Source: Nitrosomonadales bacterium (GTDB taxonomy: Bacteria; Pseudomonadota; Gammaproteobacteria; Burkholderiales; Sulfuricellaceae). Taken from it: a DNA stretch of 6,367 bases. A program made the translations under genes and the position numbers. The notes under the pieces were generated by a model that did not search any database, was not told the DNA's origin, and saw nothing but the letters and a program-made list of their open reading frames with translations. Every line of letters starts with the position of its first letter. Position 1 is the first letter of the stretch. The stretch spans positions 1 to 6,367 of the forward strand of contig PQAG01000140.1 of the NCBI GenBank assembly GCA_003104895.1, given 5' to 3'. Shown here piece after piece: positions 1 to 5,872 of the stretch.

Positions 1-137
<137 letters not shown>

Positions 138-140
138 GGC

Positions 141-172
141 GATATATTGAATAGTGTTACGGAATTCAATAT
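141..172 (-). promoter_or_regulatory. Perfect inverted repeat (9+9 bp) overlapping a candidate promoter
   Basis: The plus strand reads ATATTGAAT at 144-152 and ATTCAATAT at 164-172, exact reverse complements separated by 11 bp. On the minus strand the same bases contain TTGAAT (169-164), a 17-bp spacer and TATATC (146-141), a plausible -35/-10 pair for the gene starting at 137. A repressor bound to the palindrome would cover both promoter elements, so this looks like an operator. It does not match the proteobacterial LexA box (CTGT-N8-ACAG). The binding protein is unknown; if the downstream product is a regulator, autoregulation is possible. The repeat is seen directly; the promoter and operator roles are inferred. 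Confidence 0.5.
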
Positions 173-257
173 TGCGGGAAATGCCGGGTTTTGTAAAGCG
201 AAGCGCGGCGCCGGACGGGGAAGAAATCGCGCCCCGTATTGCCGCGGCCCGCGCTGC

Positions 258-758
258 CTACTCGTAATGCAGGAAACCCTCGGCCAGGGCATCGGCGCCA
301 AAACGCCCGATCAGACCTTCTACCTCCTCCAGCAGGGCATCGTCCTCATCGTCCTCCAGGACGCCCTCCCCCACCAGCCGGGTGAGCAGGCCCGAGAGCA
401 TGGCCTCCCGCACCGCCCAGAGCGTGGGCGGATTTTCCCGGTTCTCGTCGTTCGCCACTGCCTCTATCACCCGCGAAAGGGGCTCGCTGGCGCCCTCCTG
501 GGCGAAGTTGAACGCCAGCATATCCCCGCCATACTCCTCGATCAGCGCATCCAGTTCATCCAGCAAGGACACGCCCGCATCGAAGTGGTGCAGCCGTTCC
601 GCCTCATTGAAGGGGCCGGGCAACAGACCAGTGAGGAAAGCCCGCACTGCAGCCAGGGTAATGGGCTGTTCGGCATCCGGGTCGTTCACCCTGCTTTCAA
701 TGAGCGCGGACAACTGGGGGCTGACACGGGCGGTAACGTCGATGGGATTGCGGATCAT
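258..758 (-). CDS. Unknown acidic protein with two internal ~73-residue repeats (166 aa)
   Basis: I do not recognise the family. The protein has no signal peptide or membrane segment and is probably cytoplasmic. Residues 13-85 and 91-162 are two copies of the same unit. SPQLSALIESRVND matches SEPLSRVIEAVAND, PITLAAVRAFLTGLL matches PPTLWAVREAMLSGLL, and LLDELDALIEEYGGD matches LLEEVEGLIGRFGAD. Each copy looks like three to four helices with a conserved TLxAVR core and a GxDxLAxxF end. The middle of the second copy carries an acidic run (about residues 135-140). The start at 758 is chosen because GAGGAGAAA lies just upstream; the frame stays open to 836, but that extension has no ribosome binding site. 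The gene is divergent from the DUF2905-rtcA operon and lies 120 bp upstream of the left-edge gene on the same strand. TTGCAA (800-805) and TATCAG (781-776), 18 bp apart, are a weak possible promoter. The function is unknown. Confidence 0.85.
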   Translation of the reverse strand: MIRNPIDVTARVSPQLSALIESRVNDPDAEQPITLAAVRAFLTGLLPGPFNEAERLHHFDAGVSLLDELDALIEEYGGDMLAFNFAQEGASEPLSRVIEAVANDENRENPPTLWAVREAMLSGLLTRLVGEGVLEDDEDDALLEEVEGLIGRFGADALAEGFLHYE

Positions 759-901
759 GGCTTTCTCCTCGGTGTCTGATAATTCAAGGGATGGCGGAGT
801 TGCAACAGTGTGGCGAATCCGCCAGGCGGAAAACATTGATTCATTCTATGCCTATCCCCGCCGGATGCAATATGGCGCCGGCCTGGGTTCAAGAGCAGCC
901 G

Positions 902-929
902 TTTCCATTTCTGGTTTCGGGATTACAAT
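902..929 (+). promoter_or_regulatory. Candidate sigma-70 promoter of the DUF2905-phosphatase-rtcA operon
   Basis: TTTCCA (902-907, four of six matches to TTGACA) and TACAAT (924-929, five of six matches to TATAAT) are 16 bp apart. Transcription would start near 936, so the hairpin at 934-948 would form the very 5' end of the mRNA. It is the best pair I found in the divergent intergenic region, but it rests on matches alone. Confidence 0.4.
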
Positions 930-933
930 GGAA

Positions 934-953
934 CCGGCACGATGCCGGGAGGA
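934..953 (+). promoter_or_regulatory. Hairpin overlapping a strong Shine-Dalgarno sequence
   Basis: CCGGCA (934-939) and TGCCGG (943-948) pair perfectly around a 3-nt loop. The right arm runs into GGGAGGA (947-953), an excellent ribosome binding site 7 nt before the ATG at 961. The stem would cover only the first two bases of the site, so any effect on initiation would be partial. The bases are seen directly; a regulatory role is inferred. Confidence 0.35.
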
Positions 954-960
954 ATGCGCC

Positions 961-1026
961 ATGTTCCGGAAAGACCGGATCGAACTCGAAGGTGATTTTG
1001 AGGAGCACTCATGTCCAAGTGGCTGA
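961..1026 (+). CDS. Possible 21-residue leader or small protein overlapping the DUF2905 start
   Basis: An ATG at 961, placed 7 nt after GGGAGGA, opens 21 codons ending in TGA at 1024-1026. The product starts MFRKDRIELEGDFEEH and is charged and hydrophilic, with no recognised family. The ORF overlaps the first 16 nt of the DUF2905 gene in another frame, and the DUF2905 ribosome binding site (GAGGAG) lies inside it, so ribosomes translating it would pass over that start. This arrangement fits translational coupling or a leader peptide. It could also be chance: the frame is open well upstream of 961, and the ORF is too short for codon statistics. Confidence 0.3.
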   Translation: MFRKDRIELEGDFEEHSCPSG

Positions 1027-1211
1027 TCACCCTGGGCCTCGTCCTGCTTGCCCTCGGGCTGCTCTGGCCCCTGCTGGACAGGCTCGGCCTGGGCAACCTG
1101 CCGGGGGACATCCGCATCGAGCGCAAAGGGGTGTTTTTCTATTTCCCCTTCACCAGCGGCCTGTTTGTTTCACTGGCCGTGAGCCTGATTCTATGGCTCT
1201 TCAGGCACTGA
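1011..1211 (+). CDS. DUF2905 family small membrane protein (66 aa)
   Basis: This is a full-length DUF2905 protein, a small bacterial inner-membrane family of unknown function. The visible signature is a hydrophobic helix at about residues 4-22 ending in GLLWPLL, then the conserved LGLGNLPGDIRIERKG core and FYFPFTSG, then a second hydrophobic helix at about residues 47-64 ending in LILWLF. The predicted topology is two transmembrane helices joined by a short polar loop that carries the conserved core. The start at 1011 is supported by GAGGAG a few bases upstream, and the length is normal for the family. It is the first clear gene of the plus-strand cluster, with 17 nt before the phosphatase gene. 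The family assignment is strong; no biochemical role is known to me. Confidence 0.93.
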   Translation: MSKWLITLGLVLLALGLLWPLLDRLGLGNLPGDIRIERKGVFFYFPFTSGLFVSLAVSLILWLFRH

Positions 1212-1228
1212 CATGACAAGGATTTGAA

Positions 1229-2386
1229 ATGACCCTGCCCGACTACCAAGGCGGCAGCATCCTCAACCTGATGGCCTCCATCGAAGCGGCCTGCGGAGGA
1301 CATCCGCGCTACGAGGCCCTGCACGCCCTGCCGCCGTCCGAGATTGCCGCAGCCCGCAATCTCATCCTGCTGGTGATCGACGGCCTGGGCCATGCCCATT
1401 TGACCGGCGCTTGTCCTGGCGGCGCGCTGCACCGCCACTTGCGCGCGAAGATCACGTCGGTGTTCCCTTCCACCACGGCCACCGCCGTCACCACATTCCT
1501 CACCGCTCTCGCGCCCCAGCAGCATGGACTGACGGGCTGGTTCACCTATTTTCGCGAGCTCGGCAGCATCGCGGCTGTGCTGCCGTTCCAGCCACGCCAC
1601 GGCGGACGTTCCTATCATGAAGCGGGGATAGCCGTGGGGACGCTGTTCGGCCCTGCACCCATCTTCGACCGGATTGCAATCCGCTCCCATGCAATCTCGC
1701 CCCAGTGGATCGTCCACTCGGACTTCAACACCGCCTTTTGCGGGCGGGCGCAGCGAAGGGGATACCGCATCCAGGAGGAGATGTTTGGAGCCATCGCGGA
1801 GATCGCCCTCGCGAGCCCGGAAAGGAAGTATATCTACGCCTACTTCCCCGGCCTGGATTCTCTGGCGCACCAGTATGGCATCGGCAGCCGCCGGGCTGCC
1901 GGCCTCCTCGCCAAGCTGGATCAGGGTTTCGCGCAACTGATGGCAGCCCTTGAAGGCAGCGGCAGCACCATAATCGCCACGGCAGATCACGGCATGGTGG
2001 ACGGGGATGCAGACAGCATCATCGAACTGGGTGATCATCCCAGCCTCGCAGAGTCGCTCATCCTCCCCCTTTGCGGCGAACCCCGGGTGGCCTATTGCTA
2101 TGTGCACCCGGACAAAGCCGTCCAGTTCGAGAACGCGGCAAGCAAGGAATTGAGCGGCCGCGCCCGCCTGTTCAAGAGCCGTGAACTGGTGGAAGCGGGC
2201 TGGTTTGGGCCGGGACAGCCCCATCCCCGCCTGCTGGAGCGGGTCGGCCACTATACGCTGGTGATGGAGGGAAACTACTCTATCAAGGACTGGCTGATCG
2301 GGGAGCGCCGCTATAACCAGGTCGGCGTGCACGGGGGAGTGAGCGCGGCGGAAATGGAAGTCCCTCTCATCGTGGCCGAGGCATGA
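1229..2386 (+). CDS. Alkaline phosphatase superfamily protein, nucleotide pyrophosphatase/phosphodiesterase type (385 aa)
   Basis: The protein has the two-metal active-site layout of type I phosphodiesterase/nucleotide pyrophosphatase proteins. LLVIDGLG gives the first metal-ligand Asp51. FPSTTATA gives the nucleophile Thr82 or Thr83. FPGLDSLAHQYG gives Asp210 and His214, ATADHGM gives Asp253 and His254, and VGVHGG gives the last His368. Such enzymes hydrolyse phosphomonoesters or phosphodiesters at a zinc pair; the substrate of this one cannot be read from the sequence. No signal peptide is visible, so it is probably cytoplasmic, unlike classical periplasmic alkaline phosphatases. The start at 1229 has AAGGA 6 nt upstream. 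The stop is only 3 nt before rtcA, which suggests co-translation and a link to RNA-end or nucleotide metabolism. All expected metal ligands are present, so it should be active. Confidence 0.9.
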   Translation: MTLPDYQGGSILNLMASIEAACGGHPRYEALHALPPSEIAAARNLILLVIDGLGHAHLTGACPGGALHRHLRAKITSVFPSTTATAVTTFLTALAPQQHGLTGWFTYFRELGSIAAVLPFQPRHGGRSYHEAGIAVGTLFGPAPIFDRIAIRSHAISPQWIVHSDFNTAFCGRAQRRGYRIQEEMFGAIAEIALASPERKYIYAYFPGLDSLAHQYGIGSRRAAGLLAKLDQGFAQLMAALEGSGSTIIATADHGMVDGDADSIIELGDHPSLAESLILPLCGEPRVAYCYVHPDKAVQFENAASKELSGRARLFKSRELVEAGWFGPGQPHPRLLERVGHYTLVMEGNYSIKDWLIGERRYNQVGVHGGVSAAEMEVPLIVAEA

Positions 2387-2389
2387 GAT

Positions 2390-3454
2390 ATGGCTACAGG
2401 CGGCGTGCGGGAAATTGACGGCTCCCACGGAGAAGGTGGCGGCCAGTTGCTGCGCACGGCGGTGGCCCTGGCGGCGATAACGGGGGAAAGCATCCGGCTG
2501 CGCAATATCCGCGCCAGACGCGCCAACCCCGGCCTCGCGCCGCAGCACCTGGCTGCGGTCAAGGCCGTGGCCGCGCTGTGCGGCGCGGAAGTGGAAGGCC
2601 TGGGCGTGAAATCCGGGGAAATCCTGTTTCGCCCCGGAGCGCTGCGCGGCGGCCAATTCGATTTCCCCGTGGGCACCGCCGGCAGCATCACGCTGGTATT
2701 GCAGGCGGCCCTTCCCGTCGCGATCGCCAGCGGCGAAGCGGTGACAATGCGCATCAGCGGCGGCAGCGACATCCGCTCCGCTCCACCCCTGGATTATTTC
2801 CGCCATGTCTTGCTGCCCCTTCTGGGCAAAATGGGGCTCAAGGCCGAAATCAGCGTGCTCAGGCGCGGCTATTTTCCCCGTGGCGGCGGCGAAATCCTGG
2901 TGGAGGTGCAGCCCTCGCTCCCGCTGATTGCACTGGCCCTCGACTCACCGGGGCCACTGGCGGAGATACGCGGCTTCGCCCATGTGGCCAACCTGCCGAG
3001 CCATATCGTCCAGCGCATGGCGGCATCGGCCGCGGCTGAGCTGGCGGGTTTTCCGCTGCCGCTCATCGAACAGACGATCCTGGGCAAGGAAGAGGCGATC
3101 GGTGCTGGCGGGGCCATCGTGCTCGCGGCCGCCACCGAGCGAACCGTTCTGGGATCTGCCGCCACTGCAGAAAAGGGGGTGCCCGCCGAACAGCTCGGCA
3201 TGGAAGCCGGGCGCAACCTGCGGCAGGAGCTTGCATCCGGCGCGACCCTGGATGTCCATGCCGCCGACCAGGCCCTGATCTACCTCGCCCTGGCCTCCGG
3301 CGATTCCCGTTTTTACTCCCGCACCCTCTCCTCCCACGCCGCCACCACGATGTGGCTGCTGGAGCAGTTCCTGCCGGTGCGCTTTGCCGTGACCCAGAAG
3401 GGGACGTTGACCCGCATCGAGACAAGAAACAAAGCTGCAGGAAGACGAAAATGA
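2390..3454 (+). CDS. rtcA: RNA 3'-terminal phosphate cyclase (354 aa)
   Basis: RtcA converts an RNA 3'-phosphate into a 2',3'-cyclic phosphate, using ATP through an adenylylated histidine and an RNA-adenylate intermediate. The sequence shows the family hallmarks. EIDGSHGEGGGQLLR (residues 8-22, with Glu15 and Arg22) is the N-terminal signature, followed by RARRANPGLAPQHLAAVKA (about 40-58, with Gln51). FPVGTAGSITLVLQAALP, GGSDIRSAPPLDYF and the GYFPRGGGE loop follow, and SHAATTMWLLEQFLPVRF near the C-terminus holds His316, which aligns with the adenylylated histidine of E. coli RtcA. The length is typical or slightly long. The start at 2390 has GAGG 8 nt upstream, inside the end of the phosphatase gene, which implies coupling. 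No rtcB ligase or sigma-54 activator rtcR is present in the window, unlike the enterobacterial rtcBA operon. The identification is secure; its physiological partner here is not known. Confidence 0.96.
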   Translation: MATGGVREIDGSHGEGGGQLLRTAVALAAITGESIRLRNIRARRANPGLAPQHLAAVKAVAALCGAEVEGLGVKSGEILFRPGALRGGQFDFPVGTAGSITLVLQAALPVAIASGEAVTMRISGGSDIRSAPPLDYFRHVLLPLLGKMGLKAEISVLRRGYFPRGGGEILVEVQPSLPLIALALDSPGPLAEIRGFAHVANLPSHIVQRMAASAAAELAGFPLPLIEQTILGKEEAIGAGGAIVLAAATERTVLGSAATAEKGVPAEQLGMEAGRNLRQELASGATLDVHAADQALIYLALASGDSRFYSRTLSSHAATTMWLLEQFLPVRFAVTQKGTLTRIETRNKAAGRRK

Positions 3455-3515
3455 AGCCCGGAATGAGCGCTGCAATTAGAGCCCCTTTCCCCAGCCAATT
3501 GCCTCCCGGAGGATC

Positions 3516-4364
3516 ATGGCAGCGTTCCGCCACAGCGCAAGATTGAGGAATCTGCTCCACACCTCGCTCCTGATCGGCGCCATGGCGGCCATTGCCGCCT
3601 CCATCGGCTGGCTGGTGTGGGGAGAGGTCGCTGTAGTCTGGGCGGCAGCGGTGGTTGCCTTCGGCCTGGCCTTTTCACAGAACGTGCCAAGCAGCTGGAT
3701 TTTAGCCCTGCTCCGCGCCGAGCCCCTGAGTCCCGCGCAATGGATCGACGGCTACGCCGTGGTGGAGGAGCTCAGCCGGCGCGCCAATCTGGAGCAGGCG
3801 CCACGGCTTTATTATCTGGCGAACCCGGTGCCCAACGCCATTTCCCTGGGGCGGGGTGAACATGCGGCCATCGCCATCACCAGGGGCCTCCTGCAACTCC
3901 TGAACGAAAGGGAAATGGCAGGTGTCCTGGCCCATGAAATCAGCCATTTTCGCAGCCATGACATCGGGCTGCTGAATCTGGCCGCCATACTGGCCTATCT
4001 GACTTTTCTGATGGCTTCTTCCGGCTTGATGCTGCTCGTTTTAAGCATCCCCTTCTACTGGGTTTCCGGCCAAACCCCGTCATTGCTGCTGATCCTGTTG
4101 CTGGGGCTGGCACCCCACGCCGTAACGCTGCTCACGCTGGCCCTGTCCCGCACACGGGAATTCGATGCCGACCTCGGCGCGGCAATGTTGACAGGCGATC
4201 CGGCCGGCCTGGCTTCGGCCCTCGACAAGCTGGAAATGCCCCGCGCAAGTTACTGGGAACTGGTTTTCCCGGACCGGGCGCGCTCGTCGCCCTGGTTGCG
4301 GAGCCACCCCGGCACCCCCGAAAGGATCAGACGGCTACTCAGCTTGAGTGAACGTGGCAGCTGA
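3516..4364 (+). CDS. M48 family membrane zinc metalloprotease, HtpX-like (282 aa)
   Basis: This is an integral-membrane zinc endopeptidase of the HtpX/Ste24 type, which in other bacteria degrades damaged membrane proteins. Two hydrophobic helices come first (about residues 16-35 and 37-54). A cytoplasmic segment with YYLANPVPNAISLGRG follows, the counterpart of the pNAFA motif. Next is the catalytic HEISH (His140, Glu141, His144), then two more hydrophobic helices (about 155-178 and 188-210), and SRTREFDAD, where Glu215 should be the third zinc ligand. The C-terminal SHPGTPERIRRLL matches the conserved HPxxxxRI tail. The start at 3516 has GGAGG (3508-3512) upstream. The NAISLG motif and overall sequence depart from canonical HtpX, so I give no symbol. 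It follows rtcA after 61 nt and could be the last gene of the operon or have its own promoter. Its ends and catalytic residues are complete. Confidence 0.92.
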   Translation: MAAFRHSARLRNLLHTSLLIGAMAAIAASIGWLVWGEVAVVWAAAVVAFGLAFSQNVPSSWILALLRAEPLSPAQWIDGYAVVEELSRRANLEQAPRLYYLANPVPNAISLGRGEHAAIAITRGLLQLLNEREMAGVLAHEISHFRSHDIGLLNLAAILAYLTFLMASSGLMLLVLSIPFYWVSGQTPSLLLILLLGLAPHAVTLLTLALSRTREFDADLGAAMLTGDPAGLASALDKLEMPRASYWELVFPDRARSSPWLRSHPGTPERIRRLLSLSERGS

Positions 4365-4389
4365 GCCCTGACTGCATGGCCTGGGCAGG

Positions 4390-5094
4390 CTAGCCGGGTA
4401 ATTTACTGCGCAGCTCGTTACGGTCAAACCACCATGAGTCGCCGACGATGGCATTCACCACCTGGCTCAGCCGGGGCAGGAATACCTGCGGGTCGCGCAA
4501 GCCCAGCTTGTCCATCCACGCATCCAGCGCCTGCTGATCCTGCACGCTGCTGTGGCGCGCGGCAACGCGGGCGATGAGATTGTTCGCAAGCAGGCTCAGG
4601 TTCTCGTGCTTTGCATCGTCGGCGCGCAGGTCGATCACATAGCGCGTCGCGACCGCGGCGAGCGCTGCGCTATCCGAATGCGCGGGCGTTTCGGTCACGA
4701 CATGGTCCAGCATGGCATAGGTGAGTTCGGGCTCGACCGGGAAGGTCACCGCAAGCCAGACGCCCATCCCCAGTGCAGGAATCGAGGCAGGCTGCTCGGT
4801 CTGGTAAAGCACGTTGCACGCCTCGACCGCATCCTGCCATGATTCATTCCTCAGCGCGGCATCAAAGGCCGCGCGTGCCAGATTCCAGGCCTCTTCCTTG
4901 CGCTCCAGCCAGACCAGGATTTCGGCGATGTCCAGCTGCAGCCGGGCGCGTTCCATCGTGCCGGCAGCGGCACAGCTCTCCAGCTGAAGGCGTTTTTTGC
5001 TCAGCTGGCGCTCGAGCCCGGCCATCTCGCCTTCGGACAAACCGTCCGGCAACTCGGCCATGTATGCGTATGGATCTGGACGATTTTCGCTCAT
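4390..5094 (-). CDS. Unknown TPR-like helical protein (234 aa)
   Basis: I do not recognise this family with certainty. The protein is soluble and largely helical, with no signal peptide. Residues 19-45 form a charged helix suited to a coiled coil. Residues 49-98 (from ARLQLDIAEILVWLERKEEAWNL, shortened here to its key residues Leu52, Ala57, Trp62, Ala69 and Trp70, through FDAALRNESWQDAVEACNVLY) resemble a pair of tetratricopeptide-type helices. The middle region, PALGMGVWLAVTFPVEPEL through VATRYVIDLR, reads like further helical repeats. The C-terminus SWWFDRNELRSKLPG is distinctive and may be a useful family signature. The start at 5094 has a modest purine-rich AAGAAG region upstream; the next Met (residue 12) has none. 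The gene converges on the protease gene with only 25 nt between the stops, and lies 94 nt downstream of the bactofilin gene on the same strand. It may have its own promoter (TAAAAT at 5133-5128 is a possible -10). Confidence 0.82.
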   Translation of the reverse strand: MSENRPDPYAYMAELPDGLSEGEMAGLERQLSKKRLQLESCAAAGTMERARLQLDIAEILVWLERKEEAWNLARAAFDAALRNESWQDAVEACNVLYQTEQPASIPALGMGVWLAVTFPVEPELTYAMLDHVVTETPAHSDSAALAAVATRYVIDLRADDAKHENLSLLANNLIARVAARHSSVQDQQALDAWMDKLGLRDPQVFLPRLSQVVNAIVGDSWWFDRNELRSKLPG

Positions 5095-5158
5095 GCTTTC
5101 ACTTCTTGCTCGTTGCGGGAAAGCGTGATTTTAACCCAGATAACCCATTAGCCCACAG

Positions 5159-5176
5159 GCCGGGCTGAAGCCCGGC
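5159..5176 (-). terminator. GC-rich hairpin after the bactofilin gene; possible terminator or attenuator
   Basis: GCCGGGC (5159-5165) and GCCCGGC (5170-5176) form a perfect 7-bp stem with a 4-nt loop, 12 nt past the bactofilin stop. There is no run of T after it in either direction, so it is not a classical intrinsic terminator. It could slow or end bactofilin transcription, protect the mRNA 3' end, or be a stray copy of a dispersed palindrome. Confidence 0.4.
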
Positions 5177-5188
5177 GTGCAACACGCC

Positions 5189-5782
5189 CTAGTTGCGCCG
5201 GCCGCCCAGCGGAGTGCGCCCCAGAACAGAGGGTGCATAGAGGCGCTCCACTCTGGGCATTTCTGCCGGGCTTGGCTCCGCAATTACCGGCTCGGCAATG
5301 ATCACCGCATTGGCGCTCTGAGTTTCCTTGCTGATTGCGGCCACATCTCCCGAGATTGCTCCGCCTTCTTCTATGGTCAATGCGCCATAACGAATTTTTC
5401 CGGTGACTTTTCCCGAAGCATAAATCACCAATTGCTTGCGCGCAGTCAGCTCTCCCTCGAACAGCCCCCTGATTTCTGCAACATCTATTTCGGCCTTGCC
5501 TGAGAATACCCCGCCTTCGGCAATGCGGATGTCCCGGCTATTCATGGATGCCTCGACCCGGCCTTCGACCACCAGAATCTGGCAATCGGTAATTTCCGAG
5601 CCCTTGAGCTTGATATTTGGCCCCACGATCAGCTTATTCCCCTCCTCGCGCGGCGCCAGTTTTGCCGGAGGAACTTGAGGTTCCGGCTTGATTTCCGCCG
5701 GCGCCCTGGCAGAATCCCGAGCCTGACTGCCGGTTTCATTAAATCTGTTTTTGCTTGCAGAGTGCATAAAATTTTTAAGCAT
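5189..5782 (-). CDS. Bactofilin, polymer-forming cytoskeletal protein (197 aa)
   Basis: Bactofilins polymerise without nucleotide into filaments that sit under the inner membrane and position cell-wall or polar machinery. The bactofilin (DUF583) beta-helix domain covers about residues 49-147. It starts NKLIVGPNIKLKGSEITDC, and its rungs follow the repeating pattern of small hydrophobic strands ending in Gly: VVEGRVEA, IAEGGVFSGKAEID, IRGLFEGELTA, IYASGKVTGKIRYGALTIEEGGAISGDV. The N-terminal 48 residues are basic, then proline-rich (KPEPQVPP). The first residues MLKNFMHSASK could act as the short membrane-targeting segment known from some bactofilins. The C-terminal tail (about 150-197) is disordered and ends in basic residues. 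The start at 5782 is preferred because AAAGGA lies just upstream; an earlier in-frame ATG at 5821 has no such site. No M23 peptidase gene, a frequent bactofilin neighbour, is seen. Confidence 0.93.
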   Translation of the reverse strand: MLKNFMHSASKNRFNETGSQARDSARAPAEIKPEPQVPPAKLAPREEGNKLIVGPNIKLKGSEITDCQILVVEGRVEASMNSRDIRIAEGGVFSGKAEIDVAEIRGLFEGELTARKQLVIYASGKVTGKIRYGALTIEEGGAISGDVAAISKETQSANAVIIAEPVIAEPSPAEMPRVERLYAPSVLGRTPLGGRRN

Positions 5783-5811
5783 GATTATTCCTTTTAAATT
5801 TTGCATTCCAG

Positions 5812-5872
5812 TCAACGCCACTAGGCCAGCCTGGCCGTTGAACCAAATATCAACGGGATATCCCGGGTTGAT
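5812..5872. repeat. Cluster of inverted TCAACG/CGTTGA half-sites upstream of the bactofilin gene
   Basis: TCAACG at 5812-5817 faces CGTTGA at 5836-5841, enclosing a further inverted repeat GGCCAG-C-CTGGCC (5824-5836). Immediately to the right, ATCAAC (5849-5854) faces GTTGAT (5867-5872), enclosing the palindrome GGGATATCCC (5855-5864, extendable by one pair to 12 bp). Two nested inverted repeats with the same outer half-site therefore sit 30-90 bp upstream of the bactofilin start. They could be operator sites, hairpins in the 5' leader, or a small palindromic repeat element. Confidence 0.45.

Noticed and set aside
759..836. N-terminal extension of the duplicated-repeat protein to an ATG at 836
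   Set aside because: The extra 26 residues have no ribosome binding site before them, whereas GAGGAGAAA directly precedes the ATG at 758.
382..1026. A 214-codon plus-strand frame ending at 1026
   Set aside because: Most of it is Ser/Ala-rich antisense to the 258-758 gene. Only its last 21 codons, from the ATG at 961 with a strong ribosome site, are kept as a possible small ORF.
1139..2806. A very long open frame (555 codons) on the minus strand
   Set aside because: It lies opposite the phosphatase and rtcA genes, which have full family motifs. Its product is low-complexity Ala/Gly/Arg/His-rich with no recognisable domain; GC-rich codon positions leave few stops on the opposite strand.
4364..4391. 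Possible terminator between the convergent protease and TPR-like genes
   Set aside because: Only a short bulged stem (AGCC-TG with CAGGCT) with a 15-nt loop can be drawn, and no T-run follows in either direction.
5783..5821. N-terminal extension of the bactofilin to an ATG at 5821
   Set aside because: AAAGGA is well placed before the ATG at 5782, and MLKNF is a plausible bactofilin N-terminus. The longer form has no clear ribosome site.
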